This document shows, one piece after another, positions 46,901-58,825 of a DNA stretch of 64,000 nt. The notes under the pieces are model-generated. The model had not been told where the DNA came from. It made no database searches and saw only the letters and a list, made by a program, of their open reading frames with translations. A program made the translations under genes and the position numbers. The DNA is taken from contig JABCPU010000068.1 of the NCBI GenBank assembly GCA_016800925.1, forward strand, positions 162,414-226,413, read 5' to 3'. Numbering within the stretch: the stretch's first letter is position 1; every line of letters starts with the position of its first letter. The stretch comes from Suillus spraguei (taxonomy: Eukaryota; Basidiomycota; Agaricomycetes; Boletales; Suillaceae).

Positions 46901-49044
46901 CTCTCTGGCCATCTGCCGTGCCTGCAAGAAGCCCGATCTTTTCCTGACGATGACTGCCAATGGAAGCTGGCCTGAGATTACTGAGAATCTCCTTCCAGGT
47001 AAAGAGACATATTTTGATGCATTATTATGACATGATCCTGACGAGTTTTCTTATGTAGGTCAGAGTGCTGTGGACTGTCCAGACTTGGTTGCTCGCGTAT
47101 TTTACCAGAAGCAGAAGGCTCTCTTGAAGAAGGTTCGTGATGGCTACTACGGCAAGGTTGCGGGATTGGTGTACACCATTGAATATCAGAAGCGTGGCCT
47201 GCCTCACATGCACCTTCTCATCTTCCTGGATCCAGATCACAAGATTCGCACTGTGGAACAGATCGACTCCTTCATCTCCGCCCAAATCCCTGACAGAAAT
47301 GTCCATCCACAACTCTATGAGGCCATACAAAAATACATGCTCCATGGCCCCTGCACTACGCAGCGTTGCTTGGAGAATGGAAAGTGCAAGAAGCGTTATC
47401 CAAAGTCTTTCACTCCCCAGACATTGATGAAGGAGGACGGCTATCCAGAGTATGCCAGGCCAGACAATGGTCGCACCATCCAAAAAAATGATGACATCTT
47501 CACCAACAAAGATGTCGTTCCCCACCCCCCGCAACTGCTGGTAGAATTCAACTGCCACATCAATCTCGAAGTCTGTGCTTCTATCAAGTCGGTCAAATAC
47601 ATCCACAAGTACATCTACAAGGGAAATGACCGTGCCACATTGGAGATGACAGGACCGGTGGATGAGGTCAAAACCTATCTTGACTCCAGATACATCAGCT
47701 CCACTGAGGCCGCATGGCACATCTTTGAGTTTGGAATGCACCTTGAATGGCCCTCTGTCTATCGCTTGCCGGTCCACCTCCCAGATGAACACATGGTGTT
47801 TTATGATCCTGAGGATAATGCACAGGATGTTCTTGAGCGCACAGCAACCAAGGAGACTTGCCTCACTGGATGGTTCAAGGCTAACTCTAATAATGTCTTG
47901 GTGGCTGCTGGAGCCCACAACCACCTCTACCAGGACTTCCCCTCAAGATTCGTATAGAACAAGACGGCGTGGAAGATACGCCAACGCGGAATAGCGATTG
48001 GAAGGATGTACTCTGCTTCACCTGGCTCCGGAGAGCGCTCCTACCTGAGATTGCTTTTGACTGTAGTAAAAGGTATGGTCCTGATGTCAATTTTTATCAA
48101 TAAAACTTACCATGTCTTCAAGGGGCCACCTCCTATGAGAACCTTCGGAGTTGACGGTGTTTTATGCGACACTTTCAAGGAGGCATGTCGGCGCAGGGGT
48201 CTGCTTGAGGATGATAATGAATGGATCCAGTGCTTGCAGGATGCCTCTCATATGAGCACTGGACATGGCATGCGCAACCTCTTTGCCATCATCCTCATAC
48301 ACTGCAACCCTACAGACCCCAGTGATCTTTGGAACCACTTCAAGGAGAATCTCTGCGATGATCTGCGCCACCGCCTATCACGCGTCCCATTCAGCATCCC
48401 CGACCCTACAGATGAAGAGGTTCATGACTATGGTTTCTATCTCATTGATGGCATGCTCCGCAAAAATGGAAAGTCTTTGCAAGCGATCCCTCAGATGCCT
48501 GTACCTCAAATGGCACCAAGATGGGGGGCCATGCAGGGAAATCAGCTCATTGCCGAGCAGCTCCAATATAACCAGGAGGAGCTCCAGCAGATGGTGAACC
48601 AAGGAGTGCTTTCTCTTAATCAGGAGCAGAGGACAGTCTTTGATGCAGTGGTCGATGATGCCATGCAACGTAATGAACAAAGACCTGGACATTCATACTT
48701 TGTCCACAGTGCAGGTGGATGTGGAAAGACATATCTCTGCAAGCTCATTGCTTCAAAGCTCCGTGCTGAAGGCAAGATTGTCCTATGCGTGGCTTCCTCT
48801 GGAATCGCTTCTCTCCTCCTGCCAGGCGGACGCACAGCTCATTCTCGATTCAAAATTCCAATTCCCATCAATGAGGACAGCTCCTGCAACATCAAGAAAG
48901 GAGATGTCGTGCATGAGCTTCTCAAGGCCACCTCCCTCATCATCTGCGATGAAATTCCTATGCTACACCGTCACAATCTGGAATGCCTTGATCGCTCATT
49001 GCGCGACCTTCTGAACGTCGATGCTGATTTTGGAGGAATGACGA

Positions 49045-49517
49045 TGTTACAATCGTACGTACTCCTATTCATTTTCTATCCATTTACCTTGTATATTACG
49101 TAACGTGACTCTGACTCATATGCTCAACGCATCTGTACGATACATGCCTTCCTTATTTAGGATACGCATTTACGTTCTCACTGTTATCTGGTCTGTGCGC
49201 ACATATTGGCCTATTTAAGCACAGTGTACTTGTAGCAGATTCGGTACTTTAATCTTACTGGGTTTTACCTGGAATCTCCTTCGCTTAGGTCTCCAACCTA
49301 AGTCGTCTTGAATCGTCTCTAAGTCTAAGCACTCCTTAGCCTTAGTCTCTATTCTCGCAGATACCTCTTAGACCTGTCTTTGAGGCTGAACCCTTGATCG
49401 TACTCGGAACGCGCTCCTTGTACTTTCACCTTGTCCACTTCTGGACATTGTAAGAACTCCCAGCAGACCGTCTGTGTCTTTTCACTGTCGCTGGTGACGC
49501 CACCCCAGTTCGTAACA
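49045..49517 (+). repeat. 5' LTR of A3
   Basis: TGTTACAATCG to CGTAACA. A TATTTAAG box at 49212-49219 lies about 34 bp before ACTTTAATCTT (49246-49256), the probable transcript start. Confidence 0.95.
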
Positions 49518-49518
49518 A

Positions 49519-49529
49519 AAGATTAAAGT
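49519..49529 (+). promoter_or_regulatory. Self-priming site of A3
   Basis: AAGATTAAAGT, one base after the LTR, is the exact 11-nt complement of ACTTTAATCTT at 49246-49256 in the LTR. Pairing ends at both sides of these 11 bases. This is the arrangement of Tf1-type elements, whose RNA folds back to prime reverse transcription without a tRNA. Confidence 0.75.
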
Positions 49530-49716
49530 CCCATTTTGGTCGTCGACTATCCAGTCTTCGACCCTGAACCCTGATCGCCTAGATCAGCAGACTAGCGTAC
49601 GTGTACACTGAGCAGATTGTCAAGAGAAGCCCTTTGACAGAAGAAAGCCCTGACGGACAGCAAGACAGCGCGTGTAGGCACCGAGAAAGTATAACTCATT
49701 AGAAGAATCATCAACC

Positions 49717-50553
49717 ATGTCGACCAAAGAATTTGAATACAAAATTGGTCAGCCGATTGGTTTTGATGGAAATCGTGATAACTCTCGCGAGTTTATCCAG
49801 TCGTGCAATCTGCACTTTGACATCAATGAAAAGCTTTACACCACTGACAAACAGAAGATCATCTACATAACATCCTTTATGACCGAAAGGAATGCCAAGT
49901 CTTGGAAGGAACAATTCCTTGAACACGCCCAATCCACCGACACTTCAGGACAAAAAGTTGGTTATGGGACGATGGCAGATTTCATGAAGAGCTTCAAAGA
50001 AGCATTCGAACCAGTGGATACCAAAGGAACCGCACTCACAAGGCTCAGAGATCTCAAACAAGGAACTGGAGATCTCCACACCTATGTCGCTGACTTTGAG
50101 GCACTTGCAGCCAAGGCTCAGATCACTGACAACGCGACGAAGATCCAGTTCTTCCAAGATGGCCTTAATTGGGGTATCCTTACAAAGCTTTTCAATACAG
50201 GAGATGTCTCCGAAATATTCAGAGACGTTGTGCTGCAATGCGTTGCTATTGACAACGCCCATCATCGGCTTAACGCCATGAGGACACGTCATACCCCACA
50301 ACAGAAGAAGAAGAACTACGGGAATTCACGGTATATTCCGAACCGAGATTCCAATGCAATGGTCGTAGATCGAATCTCCGATATGGAGAGATCCGAATGC
50401 ATGAAGAAAGGACAATGCTTCGGGTGCAAGAAAACAGGACACCACATCCATAATTGTCCTGACAGAAAGAAGAAGACCCCGCTCCGACAAACCGAAATCA
50501 AAGGGGAAGAAGAAGATGAAGAAACCGTGAGACGGATTGTTGAGGATTTTTGA
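49717..50553 (+). CDS. A3 gag
   Basis: 278 residues, ATG at 49717 to TGA at 50551-50553. A capsid region (EFEYKIGQPIGFDGN, FMTERNAKSWKEQF, MADFMKSFKEAFEP, LRDLKQGTGDLHTYVADFE) is followed by a basic region and one zinc knuckle CFGCKKTGHHIHNC (C-x2-C-x4-H-x4-C). The stop comes directly after GGATTTT, and pol continues in the -1 frame. Confidence 0.9.
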   Translation: MSTKEFEYKIGQPIGFDGNRDNSREFIQSCNLHFDINEKLYTTDKQKIIYITSFMTERNAKSWKEQFLEHAQSTDTSGQKVGYGTMADFMKSFKEAFEPVDTKGTALTRLRDLKQGTGDLHTYVADFEALAAKAQITDNATKIQFFQDGLNWGILTKLFNTGDVSEIFRDVVLQCVAIDNAHHRLNAMRTRHTPQQKKKNYGNSRYIPNRDSNAMVVDRISDMERSECMKKGQCFGCKKTGHHIHNCPDRKKKTPLRQTEIKGEEEDEETVRRIVEDF

Positions 50554-53500
50554 CGTGGAGAAACAAAGACTCGACGTATGTTTCTCCCAATGTATTACTA
50601 AGACTGGTACGCGCTGTAGGTGAAAGAAAAGAACTTCGTGTCCCTATCACCCTTCACTCGCGTACTCGCTTGAAATCCGTCGACACTACCGCTGTTATTG
50701 ATTCAGGAGCAGCGGGAACATTCATCTCTGAGGAGTTTGTGAAACTCCATCAAATCACACAATGAAAACTCAAAAAACCATTTCGAGTTACAACGGCGGA
50801 TGGAACCCTTATAAAAGGAGGACCAATCACGCACTACTGCCTTCTAGTGGTCAAAATCGATGAACGAACCATGTATGGGAAATTCAATATCACTAAACTA
50901 GGAAGGAGAGATCAAATCCTCCTTGGAATCCCATGGCTACGAGCAATGAACCCAATTATAGATTGGGCTGCTGAAACACTTGTCCTTTCACGGACAGAGA
51001 AATCTAATGAAATCGAAATCGATTTGGATGAAGACCAAAAGAAGAACGGGTTGCCCCGACTTTTCAACCATCATACCAGATGGCAACATTCCCGTCTTCC
51101 GAAACCATTCATTGCTTCTCCTATTGATGTTCCTGAAGACCCAGAACCAGAAGTACGAATGCCATGTACTGAAGAACCCACTCCACGTGTACAACTGCCG
51201 CGAGCAGTGTCACCGATCCCTCGCGCAGAGAAGCGCAAGAATGAAGATGAATCCGAACATCGGGTCGGACAAGAACCTATTGAGCAGCGGCCAATAGAAG
51301 AACAGAAACATGGAAAGAGGAAAACGGAAGAAGAACTCCCAGGGCGAAGCACCAACGTACCAAAACTATCCAAGTTCTTTGTTCCCCCGAAAACCCTTTC
51401 AGTTTCAATGAAAGAAGTCCCGATAAAGAAGAACCCGTACCCTCGTTGATCCCAACAGAGGATGATGACCAATTCGATACCATGAACGACGTCTGGCATG
51501 TGCCAGAAGTACGTGAAATTTCCTCTTATGAACTAGGAGATGGCGAATTTCTCGTGGAATACGATACTGATGGAGTTAGTATGAGAATCATCGAAGAAGT
51601 ATCCATGGATACACCCTTGACACATGATGGAACTTCTCAACTCGAACAAATCTCCAACTACTCCACACCTCCTCTCCCTCCTCCGAAATATAGTAACAAA
51701 GCTCAGGAATTCGCTACGGATGAGAAGGAAAAGAAAAAGAAGTCCTTCGAAGAATTGGTCCCGAACTATTTGCACGACTTTGCAGACGTCTTTGCTAAAG
51801 ACGGATTGAACAAACTGCCCCCCGAACGCCCTGGTATAGATCATCAGATCGATACTAAACCCGGTTTTATTCCTCGCACGTCTAAGGTCTACCCGCTATC
51901 GGAAAAGGAACGCGCTGCCGTCAAAATGTTTATCGATGAAAACGTTGCGAAAGGATTCATCTCAGAATCGAAGTCACCCCAAGCCAGTGGCTTCTTCTTT
52001 GTGGGAAAGAAAAGTGGAGAATTGCGTCCCTGTCAAGATTATCGCTACATCAATGATTGGACAGTCAAGAACGCTTACCCGCTCCCACTTCCTATTTCCC
52101 TTGTCGCACGACTTCATAACGCACGGTTCTTTACGAAAATGCATATTCGGTCCGGTTATAACAATATTCGCATCCATCCTGATGATAGGTGGAAAGCTGC
52201 TTTTACCACGGAATTCAGCCTCTTCGAACCGAACGTCATGTTCTTTGGCCTCTGTAATTCCCCAGCAACCTTCCAAGCATACATGAATCGCACCTTTCAA
52301 CAAGAAATCAACGAAGGATGGATGGTTATCTACATGGACGATATCCTGATTTTCTCCACAACTATGGCAGAACACCGTGAACGGACAAGACGAGTTTTGA
52401 TGAAGATATGAAAAGAACACTTGTTCTTGAAACCGGAGAAATGCACCTTCGATGCAGAAGAAGTAGAATACCTCGGAATGATAATTCGCCCCGGACAAGT
52501 TGCTATGGACACCGCCAAGACCAAGGGAATCTCCGAATGGCCAATCCCGAAATCTGTAAAAGACGTTCGGTCATTCCTCGGCTTTTGCAACTTCTACCGC
52601 ACGTTCATCTCCCACTATTCTGACATCGCCCGACCCCTTATCAATTTGACAAAGAAAGATAAGGCCTTTGAATGGTCAACTGAATGTATGGACACCTTTG
52701 AAGAACTGAAACGACGCTTCACATCCCAACCAGTACTCCGTAACCCTGATCCTTCCCGGCAATTTGCTATTGCTACCGATGCTTCGCTCGTAGCAACTGG
52801 TTGGAGTTCTACTACAGACTGATGAGAATGGCGTTTATCACCCGTGCGCATATCTCTCACAGTCCTTAAACCCCGCAGAACAAAACTATCAGATCTTTGA
52901 TCGGGAACTCCTTGCCGTGATCCGGGCACTGAACGAATGGCGTCATTATCTCGAAGGAAATCCACACCCCGTCCTGGTATTCACCGACCACAAGAACCTT
53001 CTGTACTTTAGAAGTGCACAGAAGCTTACCCGTCGCCGAGCACGTTCGCAATTGATTTTATCCATCTATGACATTGAATTGCATCACATTGCCGGCACTA
53101 AATTAGCCGTACCTGATGCACTATCCCGCCGGCCCGACTATGACTCTGGCAAAGACGATAACGAGGACCAGACCCTCCTCCCTGACGCTCTATTCGTTCG
53201 TCTCATTGACACTGATCTGAAGGATGTTTTGTCATCCTCTGACCCCCTCGACGACCCTGTCTTTAAGATGGCGTCGGATGCCCTTGATGGTGTGTGCCTT
53301 CCACCTATGAAATCGGCACTCTCTGACTGGAAGATTGAGGAGAACGTCCTCTATTTTAAGAACCGCGCTTATATTCCTCCGGCGCATCGTTCTGATATCT
53401 TAAAAAGGTATCATGATCATCCTACCGCAGGCCATCCCGGTAGATTCAAAACTGAAGAACTCGTCAAACGGGAAGCCTGGTGGCCCGCGATGGGCTCTTA

Positions 53501-54654
53501 TATTTGGAAATACGTTGAGGGTTGCGCCCTTTGCCAGCAAATGAAAGCGGATACACATCCTGTTCGGCCCCCGCTCACGCCTATTCCCTCTTCGGCAGTT
53601 CGCCCGTTCTCTCAGGTCTCTGTCGATCTGGTCACTGATCTCCCTGCTTCCGGAGGCTTTGACAGTATCTTGGTCGTGGTAGACCATGGCCTTACGAAGG
53701 GGGTGATAATAATCCCCTGCCTGAAAACCATCACTTCTGAAGGGGTTGCCAAACTATTTTTGAAACACGTTTACCGACGATTCGGACTCCATGACAAAGT
53801 CATCTCAGATCGAGGACCGCAGTTCCTATCTCGCTTTTCCAAAGAACTTGCCCGACTTCTCGACTACGTCATCGCTCCATCCACGGCTTATCACCCGCAG
53901 ACTGATGGTCAAACTGAAAGGTTAAATCAGGAACTCGAAACGTATCTACGCATCTATTGCCGCAACAACCCTGAAGATTGGGTAGAACACCTACCAATCG
54001 CTGAATTCGTCCACAACCACCGAAAACATGATGCAAGGAATGCATCACCTTTCTATCTAATGATGGGATATGAACCACGCGCTATCCCTCATCTTATCCC
54101 TGACTCATCCGTTCCCGCAGCAGAAGATCGAGTACGATCTTGCAGAAGATAAGAGAAGAAGCAATCGCCTGTCATAATATTGCTATGCAGACAATGGTCG
54201 AACGATCCCGAGGAGATAAGTACACCCCATGGAAGATCGGAGATAAGGTTTGGCTATCCGCCGCTAATCTTAGACTTAAACTTCCGTCAAGGAAACTTGC
54301 CCCAAAGCGATACGGACCTTTCCCGATCATCGATGTCTTATCTCCTATCACGTTCACGCTCAAACTCCCTCCGCAATGGAAAATTCACCCCACGTTCCAT
54401 GCTTCTGTCTTATCGTCCTATAGCGAAACGGATGTACACGGCCCGAACTTCCCTGAACCACCACCTGACATTATTGAAGAGGAAGAAGAATATGAAATAG
54501 AAGCAATCCTCTCCACAAAGGAATCGGCACTCGCCGACGTTATCTTGTCTCCTGGAAAGGATATTCATCGGGAGATAATGAATGGCTCCCAGAAAAGAAC
54601 TTAAAGAACTCTGCCCGAATCTTGAAGGCTTATAAGAAGCAACATGCCCTCTGA
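50550..54654 (+). pseudogene. A3 pol: protease, RT, RNase H, integrase, chromodomain (several breaks)
   Basis: No ATG; it overlaps gag in the -1 frame. Protease DSGAAGTF is near 50699, RT YMDD at 52331-52342 and RNase H ATDASLVATG near 52773. Integrase has its zinc region near 53413-53535 (HPTAGHPGRF, CALCQQM), then SVDLVTDLP, SDRGPQF and HPQTDGQTERLNQELE. The chromodomain ends the protein (WKGYSSGDNEWLPE, stop 54652-54654). Breaks: TGA at about 50762, a short C run near 51427, TGA for Trp near 52408, an extra T near 52802, a lost base near 54140 and a short C run near 54513. As read it is not functional, but most breaks are single-base and the LTRs say it is recent, so some may be assembly errors. 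Confidence 0.85.
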
Positions 54655-54714
54655 TTATCTTATTCCTCAGTCAAATCAACTCGCATTAAGCACCTGATTA
54701 ACTACTATCTTGAA

Positions 54715-56185
54715 ATGCCTTTCCCCACTGCTTACATCACACCTGTCGTCGCTGCCACCAACGACTCCGACTCTGAAGCTGAACAATATGGAACTCTCAC
54801 TGCAGAAATCGACAACACCTCTTACATCGAAGCCGCCATCCTCTGTGAGGGACATGCCCTCGAAATCGACAGAATCCTCACCGAAAGAGGTGCCTTCCCC
54901 GCTCTACTCATTGTTAACATCATCCACACTGCAGCCCTCATCGAAGCCACCGCTAAAGAAACTACAGAAATCACACTCCGTCACCGTTTCATTCATCTCC
55001 AAAAACGCATTCGTGCTTACACTATGCTGTTGCTTCCCGATTCTTTTAAGAATGATGTTGAAGAAGCTATTCACATCATTGCCGAACGTCGAGCAGGCGT
55101 TGCTCGACCTCCCTCTCCGCAAAGAGATACGCCACTTCCTATTCCAGCACCCGCTCCTTCGCGCATCTATTCTAGTCTTGATGCCTTTGCTGGCCTATAC
55201 ACTGCTGTGCAAGAAATTGGGCAACTCACCAATACAGTTGTTGATACCATCCAGCAGTCAGTCGCTGAAACCAGAGCAGCAAGAAACCTAGTGGAAGAAG
55301 CTATCACTGATTTACAACAAACGCAAGCAGACCTTGCATCTCCTCGAACCCCATCCCCCATCGAACAATCAGTTTCACTACCTCCCATCACGACCTCTCT
55401 TGACTGCCCTGATTGGTTGTATGAACCCTGCACAAAAGAGCAATGTAAGGCCACTAAATTACTAGGTATCCCTACCACTGAGTTGGTAACACTCGGTCCC
55501 CGACTTCGCGACCTTCATATACATCCTCCAATGTCTATCCCATCATCATTCGGTCCAATGGACCCTGTCTCGCCGGTCTTAGTAAAAGATTTTGGCATAA
55601 CTTCCTCATCCTCCTCCGACGAACTTCTTGCGGCTGCTGAACGAGCAGTTACCCCGGACCTCCCCATGTCAGCGTACACGTTATCCCCCGCTCAACAAGC
55701 GCAACTCAAGCGAGCTAACACCCTTGCCTTAAAACGAATGAAGAAGAATAAGGGAAAGAAGCGCGCCAGATCCACTAGCCCCACACCTATCATTTCTCCG
55801 TCTCCCTTACGCAAAGCCCATTCCAATCCTGACGAGAATATGAAGTGCCGCGTCTGTGGATTACTAGGACATCGTCAAAAGAATTGCGCGGAATATCAGT
55901 GCAAGGTTTGCAGATATTGGTCGCCAACTCATTTGTCCCTTTATTGCCCCAAAACGAGTTGGGCCTCCTCCCTTCGAGTTAACTTGGAAAGACGAGGGAT
56001 TCTATGACGCACTCCACGCTTGGGAGCAGCAGCTTGACGATGAACGCATTCAAGCAGAAAAGAGAAGAGACTCCAAACGACGCGCTGGTCTGGAAGAAGC
56101 CGCGTATATGAGGAGTGGGTCCTTTGCTGACGAAGACTATGAATGGAGTGATGATCCAGTTTACTACGCGAACCAAGATGAGTAA
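54715..56185 (+). CDS. A3 extra ORF after pol: zinc-knuckle protein of unknown function
   Basis: ATG at 54715, about 60 bp after pol. As read it stops at 56007 (430 residues). Comparison with A2 shows the frame should run on to the TAA at 56183-56185, which needs a one-base change at the C4 run near 55950. The N-terminal third is helical and conserved (TSYIEAAILCEGHALEIDRIL, LLIVNIIHTAALIEA, LQKRIRAYTMLLLPDSFK). A Pro/Ser linker, a basic KKNKGKKRARS patch, and the zinc pattern CRVCGLLGHRQKNC plus CKVCRYWSPTHLSLYC follow. The position resembles env-type extra ORFs, but there is no signal peptide or membrane segment. A second nucleic-acid-binding protein is the natural inference. A TTATTCCTCAG acceptor-like site lies before it. 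Confidence 0.75.
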
Positions 56186-56205
56186 AGTCAGTGACTTTAC
56201 GTATA

Positions 56206-56217
56206 AAAAGGGGGTAA
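56206..56217 (+). other. Polypurine tract of A3
   Basis: AAAAAGGGGGTA followed by the 3' LTR; the usual primer for plus-strand synthesis. Confidence 0.8.
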
Positions 56218-56690
56218 TGTTACAATCGTACGTACTCCTATTCATTTTCTATCCATTTACCTTGTATATTACGTAACGTGACTCTGACTCATATGCTCAA
56301 CGCATCTGTACGACACATGCCTTCCTTATTTAGGATACGCATTTATGTTCTCACTGTTATCTGGTCTGTGCGCACATATTGGCCTATTTAAGCACAGTGT
56401 ACTTGTAGCAGATTCGGTACTTTAATCTTACTGGGTTTTACCTGGAATCTCCTTCGCTTAGGTCTCCAACCTAAGTCGTCTTGAATCGTCTCTAAGTCTA
56501 AGCACTCCTTAGCCTTAGTCTCTATTCTCGCAGATACCTCTTAGACCTGTCTTTGAGGCTGAACCCTTGATCGTACTCGGAACGCGCTCCTTGTACTTTC
56601 ACCTTGTCCACTTCTGGACATTGTAAGAACTCCCAGCAGACCGTCTGTGTCTTTTCACTGTCGCTGGTGACGCCACCCCAGTTCGTAACA
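56218..56690 (+). repeat. 3' LTR of A3
   Basis: 473 bp, almost identical to 49045-49517. Confidence 0.95.
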
Positions 56691-57870
56691 GATGATGCTC
56701 TTTGGAGGAGACTTCAGACAGACCCTGCCGGTGGTGCCTCATGGATCCAGGAGCAGATAGTGGGTGCTACATTTTGCAGATCTCGCATCTGGCCAAGGCT
56801 TCGCATCTTCCACCTAAAGACAAACATGCGGCTTGGCCAAGACCCCGCCTCTGATGAATTTGCAAAGTGGCTTCTTGAGATTGGAGCTGGGAAGGGCACA
56901 CATGCAGATGGAACGGTCGCCCTTCCGATTCATATGCGCTGCCCTGACAATGATATCCGCTCTCTCATCAATGCCCTATACTCTCCTATTCTGCTCCCTG
57001 GGCATCCTCCTGTGAATGATTCCTTCTTCCTGGAACGTACCATCCTCTCCGCAAAGAACACTGATGTGGACGAAATCAATGCCAACATTCTTGAATCATT
57101 CCCTGGAGATAAAGCGGTCTTCACCAGCGCAGACTCAATCACTGAGAAGGACTACGACTACATCCCACCAGAGTACCTTCATACTCTCACACCATCAGGG
57201 TTCCCTTTGCACAAATTGGAACTCAAAGTGGGTGTTCCTCTCATGTCATTGCGCAACTTGGACCCCACCAATGGCCTCTATAATGGAACTAGGATGATCC
57301 TCCTGTCTTGGACCACGCGCGTCCTCAGGTGTCGTATTCTTAGAGATGGAGTGATGAACTCATCAAGACGATCAGAACACTGTCCTAATCCCCCGCATGA
57401 CGCTGGATGCCACGTCTGAAGACAACCCTATCCCTTTCAAGCGTCGCCAATTCCCCATTCGTCTTGCATTCGCTATGACAATCAACAAGGCTCAAGGTCA
57501 AAGTGTGAAGTGGGTTGGGCTGGATTTGCGGACTCCCGTGTTCAGTCATGGACAGCTGTATGTGGCTTTGTCTCGCTGCACTCACCCAGAGAGAGTGCGT
57601 GCCATCTTTCCGGAGCATGAAGAAGGGTCAAAGACGACCAATGTGGTGTATACAGAAGTGCTGAGAGGACTTAGAGATAGAGATGATATGGAGGTTGAGG
57701 ATTGATTGATGTATATTGATGTACTTTTATATAGAGGACCGAATGTATAGTGCACTTTTAGATGGTGCAGTAGATTTTAGTTTTAGTTTTCTTGAAATGC
57801 TGCTCAAAATGTACATGTCTGTTTTAAAATCCACTATGATTGCGAATAAGTTAAGGTGCACGAAGTAGTG

Positions 57871-58095
57871 ATTATTAGGATGAAGCCAAGGCCAGAAAGC
57901 CAAAAGAGTGCGAAGCACTCTTTTTGGCTTTCTGTGCCTTGGGCAAAAGAGAATTATTGGGATGAAGCCAAGGCCAGGAAGGCAAAAAGAGTGCGAAGCA
58001 CTCTTTTGCCTTCCTGTGCCTTGGGCAAACAGAATTATTAGGATGAAGCCTTGGCCAGGGAGCAAAAGGAGTGCGAAGCACTCCTTTTGCTTCCT
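57871..58095 (+). repeat. Three tandem hairpin units at the Helitron 3' end
   Basis: Units of about 80 bp start ATTATT(A/G)GGATGAAGCC and centre on GAGTGC-GAA-GCACTC. The flanking stem differs from unit to unit (AAGCC/GGCTT, AAGGC/GCCTT, GAGC/GCTTC) while pairing is kept. The last unit is followed by a small second hairpin and by the proposed terminus ACTCG. Confidence 0.85.
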
Positions 58096-58825
58096 GTGCC
58101 GAAGGCGCAACGGGTGGTGGACTCGTCTATAAAGTAAGGGGGAAAGGTGGGAAGGTGCTCGCTAGCTCGCATGGCTTTCGCTTGCATCGCTAAAGAACGC
58201 TTATTTCGCTTAGCTCAGAATGGAAATTTCTCGCGTGGTTTTTTTCAAGTGCCGACACAGTTGTCCATTGTATGATTGCGTGACGTGATGCATGATTGCG
58301 TGATTTGGTCATGTGACTGCGCAGCTGGTGGAATTTGCCATGGGTTGTCTGAAGCTGGGGTAAAACCAAATTATTAGGATGGAGCCAAAGGGAGTGTGAA
58401 GCCAAAAGTGAAGCCAAAAAGGAGTGCAAAGGAGTGGAAAGCAAAAAATGAGGGCAAGCAAAAAATGAGTGCAATTGCAGAAGATGGCTGATAGGTAAAA
58501 ACAGAAGGAACTCACCAGGGGCTGGAAGGAGTGGTGGCACCATCAAAAGGCATGGTCAAGCTGTCAGGAACAGGTTGATACCTATGACAAGCTACTCCAT
58601 CAGGCACCAATACCAGGTTGGAAGTTGCCAGCAGGCTGGAAGTGTCCTCTCCCACCCTCAGGAAACATCTTCTAATAGATTTTCTTAGATTGATTATAAT
58701 TTGGCTATGAAAGAATCTGAACTTTGTCATTTGAAAAATCATGTTATTTGTTTCAAAAGCTGCTATGATCATTAGGATGGAGAGATGGGGGGACAGAAGA
58801 GCATGGGGAGGGAGAATGAAGCATG

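Larger units (their letters stand above)
49045..56690 (+). mobile_element. Ty3/Gypsy chromovirus copy A3, full-length and young
   Basis: 7646 bp with two 473-bp LTRs (49045-49517 and 56218-56690) that differ at about two positions, both C/T. It is flanked by GACGA (49040-49044) and GATGA (56691-56695), a target duplication with one transition. The order is LTR, priming site, gag, pol with chromodomain, extra ORF, purine tract, LTR. It interrupts the Helitron helicase between the Walker B region and GGDFRQT. Confidence 0.95.
44254..57705 (+). pseudogene. Helitron Rep-helicase (HUH endonuclease plus PIF1-type helicase), disrupted
   Basis: From the ATG at 44254 there is a Gln-rich coiled region (to about 45700), a CPKCHALHFACERL zinc-like start and the Helitron N-domain. 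The Rep domain has HMH at 47205-47213 and KYIHKYIYKGND near 47594-47630. The PIF1-like helicase has Walker A GGCGKT near 48715, ICDEIPM, and after A3 [21 protein letters not shown] and GQLYVALSR. It should nick DNA and drive rolling-circle transposition. Introns at about 47001-47061 and 48072-48122 are GT-AG. Defects: a frame change in the C-rich run 46632-46641, TAG for Trp near 47956, insertion of A3 at 49045, a G-run change near 56750, and shifts near 57345-57390. Confidence 0.85.
43285..58125 (+). mobile_element. Autonomous Helitron carrying a nested chromovirus
   Basis: The proposed 5' end is TCTAAGAAG at 43285 after an A. The next about 45 bp (GGGAAAGTTGTCGCTAGCTC) match the starts at 58126 and 59726. 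It contains a Rep-helicase gene (44254-57705), and the proposed 3' end is ACTCG at 58121-58125 after two hairpins. Excluding A3 it is about 7.2 kb. Autonomous Helitrons end in CTRR; this end reads CTCG, so the terminus call is tentative. Confidence 0.6.
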
